From Litoditis marina (lineage: Eukaryota > Nematoda > Chromadorea > Rhabditida > Rhabditidae), in NCBI GenBank assembly GCA_964036275.1, contig OZ038440.1, forward strand, positions 10,825,690-10,889,689: a DNA stretch of 64,000 nt, written 5' to 3'. This document shows, piece by piece, positions 9,001 through 21,530 of the stretch. Each line of letters starts with the position of its first letter. Position 1 is the stretch's first letter. The translations under genes were made by a program, and so were the position numbers. The notes beneath the pieces are model-generated. The model saw nothing but the letters and a program-made list of their open reading frames with translations, had not been told where the DNA came from and made no database searches.

Positions 9001-12000
9001 CACGAGCTAGACGCGGGTTAAGCAACGAGTGTTTGGGTGGAGGATTTACTCTTAGTACCGCAAGGGAACAGTCGCCGACACTAGAACGCCGGATCTGGGG
9101 TAATAGCCGCAGGTCCAGAGTTTACTTCAAGCTTCCCGCTGTGATGCAAGTCACGAGCTAGACGCGGGTTAAGCAACGAGTGTTTGGGTGGAGGATTTAC
9201 TCTTAGTACCGCAAGGGATCAGTCGCCGACACTAGAACGCCGGATCTGGGGTAATAGCCGCAGGTCCAGAGTTTACTTCAAGCTTCCCGCTGTGATGCAA
9301 GTCACGAGCTAGACGCGGGTTAAGCAACGAGTGTTTGGGTGGAGGATTTACTCTTAGTACCGCAAGGGAACAGTCGCCGACACTAGAACGCCGGATCTGG
9401 GGTAATAGCCGCAGGTCCAGAGTTTACTTCAAGCTTCCCGCTGTGATGCAAGTCACGAGCTAGACGCGGGTTAAGCAACGAGTGTTTGGGTGGAGGATAT
9501 ACTCTTAGTACCGCAAGGGAACAGTCGCCGACACTAGAACGCCGGATCTGGGGTAATAGCCGCAGGTCCAGAGTTTATTTCAAGCTTCCCGCTGTGATGC
9601 AAGTCACGAGCTAGACGCGGGTTAAGCAACGAGTGTTTGGGTGGAGGATTTACTCTTAGTACCGCAAGGGATCAGTCGCCGACACTAGAACGCCGGATCT
9701 GGGGTAATAGCCGCAGGTCCAGAGTTTACTTCAAGCTTCCCGCTGTGATGCAAGTCACGAGCTAGACGCGGGTTAAGCAACGAGTGTTTGGGTGGAGGAT
9801 TTACTCTTAGTACCGCAAGGGAACAGTCGCCGACACTAGAACGCCGGATCTGGGGTAATAGCCGCAGGTCCAGAGTTTACTTCAAGCTTCCCGCTGTGAT
9901 GCAAGTCACGAGCTAGACGCGGGTTAAGCAACGAGTGTTTGGGTGGAGGATTTACTCTTAGTACCGCAAGGGAACAGTCGCCGACACTAGAACGCCGGAT
10001 CTGGGGTAATAGCCGCAGGTCCAGAGTTTACTTCAAGCTTCCCGCTGTGATGCAAGTCACGAGCTAGACGCGGGTTAAGCAACGAGTGTTTGGGTGGAGG
10101 ATATACTCTTAGTACCGCAAGGGAACAGTCGCCGACACTAGAACGCCGGATCTGGGGTAAAAGCCGCAGGTCCAGAGTTTATTTCAAGCTTCCCGCTGTG
10201 ATGCAAGTCACGAGCTAGACGCGGGTTAAGCAACGAGTGTTTGGGTGGAGGATTTAACCGCAAGGGAACAGTCGCCGACACTAGAACGCCGGATCTGGGG
10301 TAATAGCCGCAGGTCCAGAGTTTACTTCAAGCTTCCCGCTGTGATGCAAGTCACGAGCTAGACGCGGGTTAAGCAACGAGTGTTTGGGTGGAGGATTTAC
10401 TCTTAGTACCGCAAGGGAACAGTCGCCGACACTAGAACGCCGGATCTGGGGTAATAGCCGCAGGTCCAGAGTTTACTTCAAGCTTCCCGCTGTGATGCAA
10501 GTCACGAGCTAGACGCGGGTTAAGCAACGAGTGTTTGGGTGGAGGATTTACTCTTAGTACCGCAAGGGATCAGTCGCCGACACTAGAACGCCGGATCTGG
10601 GGTAATAGCCGCAGGTCCAGAGTTTACTTCAAGCTTCCCGCTGTGATGCAAGTCACGAGCTAGACGCGGGTTAAGCAACGAGTGTTTGGGTGGAGGATTT
10701 ACTCTTAGTACCGCAAGGGAACAGTCGCCGACACTAGAACGCCGGATCTGGGGTAATAGCCGCAGGTCCAGAGTTTACTTCAAGCTTCCCGCTGTGATGC
10801 AAGTCACGAGCTAGACGCGGGTTAAGCAACGAGTGTTTGGGTGGAGGATATACTCTTAGTACCGCAAGGGAACAGTCGCCGACACTAGAACGCCGGATCT
10901 GGGGTAATAGCCGCAGGTCCAGAGTTTATTTCAAGCTTCCCGCTGTGATGCAAGTCACGAGCTAGACGCGGGTTAAGCAACGAGTGTTTGGGTGGAGGAT
11001 TTACTCTTAGTACCGCAAGGGATCAGTCGCCGACACTAGAACGCCGGATCTGGGGTAATAGCCGCAGGTCCAGAGTTTACTTCAAGCTTCCCGCTGTGAT
11101 GCAAGTCACGAGCTAGACGCGGGTTAAGCAACGAGTGTTTGGGTGGAGGATTTACTCTGAGTACCGCAAGGGAACAGTCGCCGACACTAGAACGCCGGAT
11201 CTGGGGTAATAGCCGCAGGTCCAGAGTTTACTTCAAGCTTCCCGCTGTGATGCAAGTCACGAGCTAGACGCGGGTTAAGCAACGAGTGTTTGGGTGGAGG
11301 ATTTACTCTTAGTACCGCAAGGGAACAGTCGCCGACACTAGAACGCCGGATCTGGGGTAATAGCCGCAGGTCCAGAGTTTACTTCAAGCTTCCCGCTGTG
11401 ATGCAAGTCACGAGCTAGACGCGGGTTAAGCAACGAGTGTTTGGGTGGAGGATATACTCTTAGTACCGCAAGGGAACAGTCGCCGACACTAGAACGCCGG
11501 ATCTGGGGTAATAGCCGCAGGTCCAGAGTTTATTTCAAGCTTCCCGCTGTGATGCAAGTCACGAGCTAGACGCGGGTTAAGCAACGAGTGTTTGGGTGGA
11601 GGATTTACTCTTAGTACCGCAAGGGAACAGTCGCCGACACTAGAACGCCGGATCTGGGGTAATAGCCGCAGGTCCAGAGTTTACTTCAAGCTTCCCGCTG
11701 TGATGCAAGTCACGAGCTAGACGCGGGTTAAGCAACGAGTGTTTGGGTGGAGGATTTACTCTTAGTACCGCAAGGGAACAGTCGCCGACACTAGAACGCC
11801 GGATCTGGGGTAATAGCCGCAGGTCCAGAGTTTACTTCAAGCTTCCCGCTGTGATGCAAGTCACGAGCTAGACGCGGGTTAAGCAACGAGTGTTTGGGTG
11901 GAGGATATACTCTTAGTACCGCAAGGGAACAGTCGCCGACACTAGAACGCCGGATCTGGGGTAAAAGCCGCAGGTCCAGAGTTTATTTCAAGCTTCCCGC

Positions 12001-15000
12001 TGTGATGCAAGTCACGAGCTAGACGCGGGTTAAGCAACGAGTGTTTGGGTGGAGGATTTAACCGCAAGGGAACAGTCGCCGACACTAGAACGCCGGATCT
12101 GGGGTAATAGCCGCAGGTCCAGAGTTTACTTCAAGCTTCCCGCTGTGATGCAAGTCACGAGCTAGACGCGGGTTAAGCAACGAGTGTTTGGGTGGAGGAT
12201 TTACTCTTAGTACCGCAAGGGAACAGTCGCCGACACTAGAACGCCGGATCTGGGGTAATAGCCGCAGGTCCAGAGTTTACTTCAAGCTTCCCGCTGTGAT
12301 GCAAGTCACGAGCTAGACGCGGGTTAAGCAACGAGTGTTTGGGTGGAGGATTTACTCTTAGTACCGCAAGGGATCAGTCGCCGACACTAGAACGCCGGAT
12401 CTGGGGTAATAGCCGCAGGTCCAGAGTTTACTTCAAGCTTCCCGCTGTGATGCAAGTCACGAGCTAGACGCGGGTTAAGCAACGAGTGTTTGGGTGGAGG
12501 ATTTACTCTTAGTACCGCAAGGGAACAGTCGCCGACACTAGAACGCCGGATCTGGGGTAATAGCCGCAGGTCCAGAGTTTACTTCAAGCTTCCCGCTGTG
12601 ATGCAAGTCACGAGCTAGACGCGGGTTAAGCAACGAGTGTTTGGGTGGAGGATATACTCTTAGTACCGCAAGGGAACAGTCGCCGACACTAGAACGCCGG
12701 ATCTGGGGTAATAGCCGCAGGTCCAGAGTTTATTTCAAGCTTCCCGCTGTGATGCAAGTCACGAGCTAGACGCGGGTTAAGCAACGAGTGTTTGGGTGGA
12801 GGATTTACTCTTAGTACCGCAAGGGATCAGTCGCCGACACTAGAACGCCGGATCTGGGGTAATAGCCGCAGGTCCAGAGTTTACTTCAAGCTTCCCGCTG
12901 TGATGCAAGTCACGAGCTAGACGCGGGTTAAGCAACGAGTGTTTGGGTGGAGGATTTACTCTTAGTACCGCAAGGGAACAGTCGCCGACACTAGAACGCC
13001 GGATCTGGGGTAATAGCCGCAGGTCTAGAGTTTACTTCAAGCTTCCCGCTGTGATGCAAGTCACGAGCTAGACGCGGGTTAAGCAACGAGTGTTTGGGTG
13101 GAGGATTTACTCTTAGTACCGCAAGGGAACAGTCGCCGACACTAGAACGCCGGATCTGGGGTAATAGCCGCAGGTCCAGAGTTTACTTCAAGCTTCCCGC
13201 TGTGATGCAAGTCACGAGCTAGACGCGGGTTAAGCAACGAGTGTTTGGGTGGAGGATATACTCTTAGTACCGCAAGGGAACAGTCGCCGACACTAGAACG
13301 CCGGATCTGGGGTAATAGCCGCAGGTCCAGAGTTTATTTCAAGCTTCCCGCTGTGATGCAAGTCACGAGCTAGACGCGGGTTAAGCAACGAGTGTTTGGG
13401 TGGAGGATTTAACCGCAAGGGAACAGTCGCCGACACTAGAACGCCGGATCTGGGGTAATAGCCGCAGGTCCAGAGTTTACTTCAAGCTTCCCGCTGTGAT
13501 GCAAGTCACGAGCTAGACGCGGGTTAAGCAACGAGTGTTTGGGTGGAGGATTTACTCTTAGTACCGCAAGGGAACAGTCGCCGACACTAGAACGCCGGAT
13601 CTGGGGTAATAGCCGCAGGTCCAGAGTTTACTTCAAGCTTCCCGCTGTGATGCAAGTCACGAGCTAGACGCGGGTTAAGCAACGAGTGTTTGGGTGGAGG
13701 ATTTACTCTTAGTACCGCAAGGGATCAGTCGCCGACACTAGAACGCCGGATCTGGGGTAATAGCCGCAGGTCCAGAGTTTACTTCAAGCTTCCCGCTGTG
13801 ATGCAAGTCACGAGCTAGACGCGGGTTAAGCAACGAGTGTTTGGGTGGAGGATTTACTCTTAGTACCGCAAGGGAACAGTCGCCGACACTAGAACGCCGG
13901 ATCTGGGGTAATAGCCGCAGGTCCAGAGTTTACTTCAAGCTTCCCGCTGTGATGCAAGTCACGAGCTAGACGCGGGTTAAGCAACGAGTGTTTGGGTGGA
14001 GGATATACTCTTAGTACCGCAAGGGAACAGTCGCCGACACTAGAACGCCGGATCTGGGGTAATAGCCGCAGGTCCAGAGTTTATTTCAAGCTTCCCGCTG
14101 TGATGCAAGTCACGAGCTAGACGCGGGTTAAGCAACGAGTGTTTGGGTGGAGGATTTACTCTTAGTACCGCAAGGGATCAGTCGCCGACACTAGAACGCC
14201 GGATCTGGGGTAATAGCCGCAGGTCCAGAGTTTACTTCAAGCTTCCCGCTGTGATGCAAGTCACGAGCTAGACGCGGGTTAAGCAACGAGTGTTTGGGTG
14301 GAGGATTTACTCTTAGTACCGCAAGGGAACAGTCGCCGACACTAGAACGCCGGATCTGGGGTAATAGCCGCAGGTCTAGAGTTTACTTCAAGCTTCCCGC
14401 TGTGATGCAAGTCACGAGCTAGACGCGGGTTAAGCAACGAGTGTTTGGGTGGAGGATTTACTCTTAGTACCGCAAGGGAACAGTCGCCGACACTAGAACG
14501 CCGGATCTGGGGTAATAGCCGCAGGTCCAGAGTTTACTTCAAGCTTCCCGCTGTGATGCAAGTCACGAGCTAGACGCGGGTTAAGCAACGAGTGTTTGGG
14601 TGGAGGATATACTCTTAGTACCGCAAGGGAACAGTCGCCGACACTAGAACGCCGGATCTGGGGTAATAGCCGCAGGTCCAGAGTTTATTTCAAGCTTCCC
14701 GCTGTGATGCAAGTCACGAGCTAGACGCGGGTTAAGCAACGAGTGTTTGGGTGGAGGATTTACTCTTAGTACCGCAAGGGAACAGTCGCCGACACTAGAA
14801 CGCCGGATCTGGGGTAATAGCCGCAGGTCCAGAGTTTACTTCAAGCTTCCCGCTGTGATGCAAGTCACGAGCTAGACGCGGGTTAAGCAACGAGTGTTTG
14901 GGTGGAGGATTTACTCTTAGTACCGCAAGGGAACAGTCGCCGACACTAGAACGCCGGATCTGGGGTAATAGCCGCAGGTCCAGAGTTTACTTCAAGCTTC

Positions 15001-18000
15001 CCGCTGTGATGCAAGTCACGAGCTAGACGCGGGTTAAGCAACGAGTGTTTGGGTGGAGGATTTACTCTTAGTACCGCAAGGGATCAGTCGCCGACACTAG
15101 AACGCCGGATCTGGGGTAATAGCCGCAGGTCCAGAGTTTACTTCAAGCTTCCCGCTGTGATGCAAGTCACGAGCTAGACGCGGGTTAAGCAACGAGTGTT
15201 TGGGTGGAGGATTTACTCTTAGTACCGCAAGGGAACAGTCGCCGACACTAGAACGCCGGATCTGGGGTAATAGCCGCAGGTCCAGAGTTTACTTCAAGCT
15301 TCCCGCTGTGATGCAAGTCACGAGCTAGACGCGGGTTAAGCAACGAGTGTTTGGGTGGACGATATACTCTTAGTACCGCAAGGGAACAGTCGCCGACACT
15401 AGAACGCCGGATCTGGGGTAATAGCCGCAGGTCCAGAGTTTATTTCAGGCTTCCCGCTGTGATGCAAGTCACGAGCTAGACGCGGGTTAAGCAACGAGTG
15501 TTTGGGTGGAGGATTTACTCTTAGTACCGCAAGGGAACAGTCGCCGACACTAGAACGCCGGATCTGGGGTAATAGCCGCAGGTCCAGAGTTTACTTCAAG
15601 CTTCCCGCTGTGATGCAAGTCACGAGCTAGACGCGGGTTAAGCAACGAGTGTTTGGGTGGAGGATTTACTCTTAGTACCGCAAGGGAACAGTCGCCGACA
15701 CTAGAACGCCGGATCTGGGGTAATAGCCGCAGGTCCAGAGTTTACTTCAAGCTTCCCGCTGTGATGCAAGTCACGAGCTAGACGCGGGTTAAGCAACGAG
15801 TGTTTGGGTGGAGGATTTACTCTTAGTACCGCAAGGGATCAGTCGCCGACACTAGAACGCCGGATCTGGGGTAATAGCCGCAGGTCCAGAGTTTACTTCA
15901 AGCTTCCCGCTGTGATGCAAGTCACGAGCTAGACGCGGGTTAAGCAACGAGTGTTTGGGTGAAGGATATACTCTTAGTACCGCAAGGGAACAGTCGCCGA
16001 CACTAGAACGCCGGATCTGGGGTAATAGCCGCAGGTCCAGAGTTTATTTCAAGCTTCCCGCTGTGATGCAAGTCACGAGCTAGACGCGGGTTAAGCAACG
16101 AGTGTTTGGGTGGAGGATTTACTCTTAGTACCGCAAGGGAACAGTCGCCGACACTAGAACGCCGGATCTGGGGTAATAGCCGCAGGTCCAGAGTTTACTT
16201 CAAGCTTCCCGCTGTGATGCAAGTCACGAGCTAGACGCGGGTTAAGCAACGAGTGTTTGGGTGGAGGATTTGCTCTTAGTACCGCAAGGGAACAGTCGCC
16301 GACACTAGAACGCCGGATCTGGGATAATAGCCGCAGGTCCAGAGTTTACTTCAAGCTTCCCGCTGTGATGCAAGTCACGAGCTAGACGCGGGTTAAGCAA
16401 CGAGTGTTTGGGTGGAGGATATACTCTTAGTACCGCAAGGGAACAGTCGCCGACACTAGAACGCCGGATCTGGGGTAATAGCCGCAGGTCCAGAGTTTAC
16501 TTCAAGCTTCCCGCTGTGATGCAAATCACGAGCTAGATGCGGGTTAAGCAACGAGTGTTTGGGTGGAGGATATACTCTTAGTACCGCAAGGGAACAGTCG
16601 CCGACACTAGAACGCCGGATCTGGGGTAATAGCCGCAGGTCCAGAGTTAACTTCAAGCTTCCCGCTGTGATGCAAGTCACAAGCTAGACGCGGGTTAAGC
16701 AACGAGTGTTTGGGTGGAGGATTTACTCTTAGTACCGCAAGGGAACAGTCGCCGACACTAGAACGCCGGATCTGGGGTAATAGCCGCAGGTCCAGAGTTT
16801 ACTTCAAGCTTCTCGCTGTGATGCAAGTCACGAGCTAGACGCGGGTTAAGCAACGAGTGTTTGGGTGGAGGATATACTCTTAGTACCGCAAGGGAACAGT
16901 CGCCGACACTAGAACGCCGGATCTGGGGTAATAGCCGCAGGTCCAGAGTTTATTTCAAGCTTCCCGCTGTGATGCAAGTCACGAGCTAGACGCGGGTTAA
17001 GCAACGAGTGTTTGGGTGGAGGATTTACTCTTAGTACCGCAAGGGAACAGTCGCCGACACTAGAACGCCGGATCTGGGGTAATAGCCGCAGGTCCAGAGT
17101 TTACTTCAAGCTTCCCGCTGTGATGCAAGTCACGAGCTAGACGCGGGTTAAGCAACGAGTGTTTGGGTGGAGGATTTACTCTTAGTACCGCAAGGGAACA
17201 GTCGCCGACACTAGAACGCCGGATCTGGGGTAATAGCCGCAGGTCCAGAGTTTACTTCAAGCTTCCCGCTGTGATGCAAGTCACGAGCTAGACGCGGGTT
17301 AAGCAACGAGTGTTTGGGTGGAGGATTTACTCTTAGTACCGCAAGGGATCAGTCGCCGACACTAGAACGCCGGATCTGGGGTAATAGCCGCAGGTCCAGA
17401 GTTTACTTCAAGCTTCCCGCTGTGATGCAAGTCACGAGCTAGACGCGGGTTAAGCAACGAGTGTTTGGGTGGAGGATTTACTCTTAGTACCGCAAGGGAA
17501 CAGTCGCCGACACTAGAACGCCGGATCTGGGGTAATAGCCGCAGGTCCAGAGTTTACTTCAAGCTTCCCGCTGTGATGCAAGTCACGAGCTAGACGCGGG
17601 TTAAGCAACGAGTGTTTGGGTGGAGGATATACTCTTAGTACCGCAAGGGAACAGTCGCCGACACTAGAACGCCGGATCTGGGGTAATAGCCGCAGGTCCA
17701 GAGTTTATTTCAAGCTTCCCGCTGTGATGCAAGTCACGAGCTAGACGCGGGTTAAGCAACGAGTGTTTGGGTGGAGGATTTACTCTTAGTACCGCAAGGG
17801 AACAGTCGCCGACACTAGAACGCCGGATCTGGGGTAATAGCCGCAGGTCCAGAGTTTACTTCAAGCTTCCCGCTGTGATGCAAGTCACGAGCTAGACGCG
17901 GGTTAAGCAACGAGTGTTTGGGTGGAGGATTTACTCTTAGTACCGCAAGGGAACAGTCGCCGACACTAGAACGCCGGATCTGGGGTAATAGCCGCAGGTC

Positions 18001-19404
18001 CAGAGTTTACTTCAAGCTTCCCGCTGTGATGCAAGTCACGAGCTAGACGCGGGTTAAGCAACGAGTGTTTGGGTGGAGGATTTACTCTTAGTACCGCAAG
18101 GGATCAGTCGCCGACACTAGAACGCCGGATCTGGGGTAATAGCCGCAGGTCCAGAGTTTACTTCAAGCTTCCCGCTGTGATGCAAGTCACGAGCTAGACG
18201 CGGGTTAAGCAACGAGTGTTTGGGTGAAGGATATACTCTTAGTACCGCAAGGGAACAGTCGCCGACACTAGAACGCCGGATCTGGGGTAATAGCCGCAGG
18301 TCCAGAGTTTATTTCAAGCTTCCCGCTGTGATGCAAGTCACGAGCTAGACGCGGGTTAAGCAACGAGTGTTTGGGTGGAGGATTTACTCTTAGTACCGCA
18401 AGGGAACAGTCGCCGACACTAGAACGCCGGATCTGGGGTAATAGCCGCAGGTCCAGAGTTTACTTCAAGCTTCCCGCTGTGATGCAAGTCACGAGCTAGA
18501 CGCGGGTTAAGCAACGAGTGTTTGGGTGGAGGATATACTCTTAGTACCGCAAGGGAACAGTCGCCGACACTAGAACGCCGGATCTGGGGTAATAGCCGCA
18601 GGTCCAGAGTTTACTTCAAGCTTCCCGCTGTGATGCAAGTCACGAGCTAGACGCGGGTTAAGCAACGAGTGTTTGGGTGGAGGATTTACTCTTAGTACCG
18701 CAAGGGAACAGTCGCCGACACTAGAACGCCGGATCTGGGGTAATAGCCGCAGGTCCAGTATTTACTTCAAGCTTCCCGCTGTGATGCAAGTCACGAGCTA
18801 CACGCGGGTTAAGCAACGAGTGTTTGGGTGGAGGATATACTCTTAGTACCGCAAGGGAACAGTCGCCGACACTAGAACGCCGGATCTGGGGTAATAGCCG
18901 CAGGTCCAGAGTTTACTTCAAGCTTCCCGCTGTGATGCAAGTCACGAGCTAGACGCGGGTTAAGCAACGAGTGTTTGGGTGGAGGATATACTCTTAGTAC
19001 CGCAAGGGAACAGTCGCCGACACTAGAACGCCGGATCTGGGGTAATAGCCGCAGGTCCAGAGTTTACTTCAAGCTTCCCGCTGTGATGCAAGTCACAAGC
19101 TAGACGCGGGTTAAGCAACGAGTGTTTGGGTGGAGGATATACTCTTAGTACCGCAAGGGAACAGTCGCCAACACTAGAACGCCGGATCTGGGGTAATAGC
19201 CGCAGGTCCAGAGTTTACTTCAAGCTTCCCGCTGTGATGCAAGTCACGAGCTAGACGCGGGTTAAGCAACGAGTGTTTGGGTGGAGGATATACTCTTAGT
19301 ACCGCAAGGGAACAGTCGCCGACACTAGAACGCCGGATCTGGGGTAATAGCCGCAGGTCCACAGTTTACTTTAAGCTTCCCGCTGTGATGCAAGTCACAA
19401 GCTA
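6011..19404. repeat. Satellite array, main block (about 89 monomers)
   Basis: Continuous tandem array of the same 151-bp monomer, resuming mid-monomer at gtcacgagctag and ending mid-monomer at caagtcacaagcta. Diagnostic variants are: start gatcag or gaacag; ggatttactc or ggatatactc; tttacttc or tttatttc; taatagcc or taaaagcc; and an 8-bp deletion (ggatttaaccgc) giving 143-bp monomers. Private substitutions accumulate in the last 3 kb (for example at 16270, 16323, 16525, 18759, 18800 and 19170), as expected near the edge of an array homogenised by unequal exchange. Confidence 0.97.
9217..15836. repeat. Higher-order repeat of nine satellite monomers (about 1351 bp)
   Basis: Scoring the monomer variants in order shows a recurring nine-monomer pattern: gatcag; ggatatactc; tttatttc; gatcag; plain; ggatatactc; tttatttc plus the 8-bp deletion; plain; plain. 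Units start with gatcag at 9217, 10568, 12372, 13723 and 15082. The spacings are 1351, 1804 (a twelve-monomer version), 1351 and 1359 (deletion absent), then 755 to the next start at 15837. A six-monomer version of the same order occurs at 6976 and in the array up to 9216. Confidence 0.85.
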
Positions 19405-20376
19405 TGGAGAGTTGGAGAGTGTGCCGGCAGCATTCTGCGGTGCTCAGCAACAAAGGTACGTTTCCGGCTTATTGAAGTGGATGGTAAAAACTTGATAAAG
19501 AAACTTTAATTCTGAACTCTATTAGCATTCCTAGTACGTTTTCCATTTTGCTACTCATAGAGCGTGATAATTGTGCCCTCATACAATTGTTTTTTTGTCA
19601 TTTCTGCTAACTACGTATTCGGGAGAAAATGTTGCAGTCAACTCTTTCTATCTGGTGATCTGGTCCTAGGTGGAATAGTTCAGTGTTAGTGCAAATGTAA
19701 TGAAGTGCGTAACCCAAACTCGCAAAAGTGCTTTTGTCTCTCGTTTATCGCGTTTTAGTATGAGCATATACGATCAATTTTGCAAATGAATATAGTCCAC
19801 ATCTTTTCTACTAAGCCTCCTACAGTACACATGCTAACTTTACCATGGCTCTTTATGGATCCAAATTCTATTTCCCTTTGATTTTGATTCCCCTAACTGA
19901 TAATTTGGGATTAGTGTGAGCATATACGATCAATTTTGCAAATGAATATAGTCCACATCTTTTCTACTAAGCCTCCGACAGTACATATGCTAACTTTACC
20001 ATGGCTCTTTACGGATCCATATTCTAATTCCCTTTGATTTTGATTCCCCAAACTGATAATTTGGGAGTAGTACGTTCAATTTTGCAAATGAATATTCATA
20101 TATTGCAAGAGCAAGATTCATGTATTAGAGAAAAGTTTACACGACAATTGAAGTTTAACGAAAAAGTGATATGAGCGAAAAGTCGAATGTAATTTTTTCT
20201 GCTTCATTGTCTTTTCTTGATGGCTTCATATTTTCAATTTCAGGTGGCTGTTCACTCGTAATATGTGTCGTCGCCAGCTGGAGGATATTTTCGATGCCCC
20301 CACTTCTCTGCACCCTCTTTCCATCACTTTCAAATCTATCGATCTGCGCACATTTCCACACTGTGAACGACTCGAG
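19405..20376 (+). pseudogene. Possible 5' remnant exons of the nidogen relic
   Basis: Directly after the satellite an open stretch ends at a plausible 5' splice site (caacaaag/gtacgt, exon end 19455). An exon-like stretch with a TTTCAG acceptor runs 20244-20376 and ends in ctcgag/gtaatt. Joined in the only open phase they read ...AFCGAQQQR-WLFTRN...QLEDIFDAPTS...ITFKSIDL. This loosely resembles the beta-barrel (G2F) region that precedes the EGF domains in nidogens. The resemblance is weak. An alternative is unrelated intergenic sequence with chance splice sites. If correct, the N-terminal NIDO domain is missing and was lost at the satellite junction. Confidence 0.35.
19761..20095. repeat. 156-bp tandem duplication
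   Basis: The stretch starting tgagcatatacgatcaattt at 19761 recurs at 19917 with few changes. The beginning of a third, diverged copy follows near 20068 (gttcaattttgcaaatgaat). It is a simple local duplication in presumed intronic DNA between the candidate remnant exons. Confidence 0.9.
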
Positions 20377-20578
20377 GTAATTGGGTTTTATTTTATTTAT
20401 CTCATTTTTCACTAACTTAGCTTACTTTCAGCGGAGGAGCTGCGAACCTGCGAGTAAACATTTTGAAACATTTTAATAAAATATTTTTTCTCTCTCTCGC
20501 TCTCCTGTTATTGTTTCCGCTGTTTTTTTTCGTCGGGGTCGTACTTATTGAAAAATATCGATTTATTTGTTTTCACAG

Positions 20579-21077
20579 ACCAATGCAACCCCTCGGATCC
20601 ATCAGCCTGTCATCAGAACTCGGCAGCGTCGAGAGCGCCTACGTATGCAAATGTGTCACTGGTGGGTGCATATTGATAATAAGTTGTAGCATTTGATTGA
20701 TACAACACAAAAAAAATGCAATAATCCAAAGAAAATAAATAAAGCGTCGACCGTTAAATATATTACGCGTTATGCACATTCTTACGTAGAGTTTTTGTGA
20801 ACGGTAGGGACAAATGTTTATTTACACCTGTAAAAACAGTCGATAAGGACTGACAATAAACAAAAATCCATTTCTACTTTTCGTTTTTAATCTGCTAATT
20901 TCTCGAGGTTTCACTGGAGACGGTTCCCGTTGTGTTCCGTACGCGGCGGCCACCTCGTGCAATGAGAATCCCCGGCTGTGTCACGCGAATGCCCAATGCG
21001 TCTTCAACCACGAACAGAATACCCATGTTTGTCTGTGTATGCCCGGTTCCGTCGGCGATGGATACAGCAGATGTGAT
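20579..21077 (+). pseudogene. Nidogen EGF-like exons 1 and 2
   Basis: Exon 20579-20661 (acceptor TTTCACAG) starts QCNPSDPSACHQNSA and ends YVCKCVTG. The two halves are in different frames: one base is missing at about 20625-20628, where a TGC (the third EGF cysteine) would be expected but GC is present. Exon 20908-21077 is read GFTGDGSRC, completing the first EGF, followed by a whole EGF with SCNENPRLC, HANAQC, HVCLC and GDGYSRC. Its acceptor (ctcgag) is atypical. The 5' splice site after GAT leaves phase 0, whereas the next EGF exon needs one extra base, so the junction is also off by one. Confidence 0.85.
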
Positions 21078-21295
21078 GTACAAGATGAGCCATAGTCTTT
21101 TTCAGGTCTACAGAGAATTATACAGTACGTTTGCGAAACGCATTGTTTGTCTCAGTAGCGTACATAATCCGAAAGAGTAAAAGTTTTGTCAATCGTTTGG
21201 GATCCTTCATTACATTGAGGCACTGTAGGAGTCTCAGTAGGAACAATTCGAACTATACGGAGATTAAATGTTATATGCACTATGAAAAAGAGATA

Positions 21296-21350
21296 AAATG
21301 TTGCTGGAACGACACGTGTTCAATCACGAATAAACAATCTACTCTGTTTC
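21296..21350 (+). mobile_element. Degenerate 3' end of the LINE family in a nidogen intron
   Basis: The stretch ctggaacgacacgtgttcaa followed by tcacgaataaacaatctact matches the block just before the tail in the retrotransposon family (compare 35930-35965 and 50085-50115). The upstream hairpin arm is no longer clear. It is an old, severely 5'-truncated copy on the plus strand. Confidence 0.55.
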
Positions 21351-21403
21351 ATACTTGTAATATCGGCAGATATAATCTCGGTTACTGTAAGTGAATGTTT
21401 CAG

Positions 21404-21530
21404 ACACTCCTCGCTGTTCCGATTGTTCAGTGCACGCGCACTGGGCCCAATCTACCTCCACCGGGGGTTGGCAATGCAAATGTAATGCGGGATACAACGG
21501 AAACGGACACGTCTGCGCTGCTATGAGTCA
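21404..21530 (+). pseudogene. Nidogen EGF-like exon 3 (cysteine lost)
   Basis: After a TTTCAG acceptor the reading is TPRCSDCSVHAHWAQ, then WQCKCNAGYNGNGHVC. The third EGF cysteine, expected where VHAHW stands, is Trp (TGG instead of TGC), so one of the three disulphides of the domain cannot form. No convincing 5' splice site follows the last cysteine, and the frame runs on to a TGA shortly after. The exon lies just before the inserted propeller-exon copy. Confidence 0.82.

Noticed and set aside
1..19404. CRISPR-like appearance of regularly spaced repeats
   Set aside because: The whole 151-bp unit is repeated with no unique spacers, and the DNA is nuclear nematode sequence.
16456..19495. Open frames of 60-75 codons in the satellite
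   Set aside because: They exist only where single substitutions remove stops from the repeated monomer; the frames are lost in neighbouring monomers.
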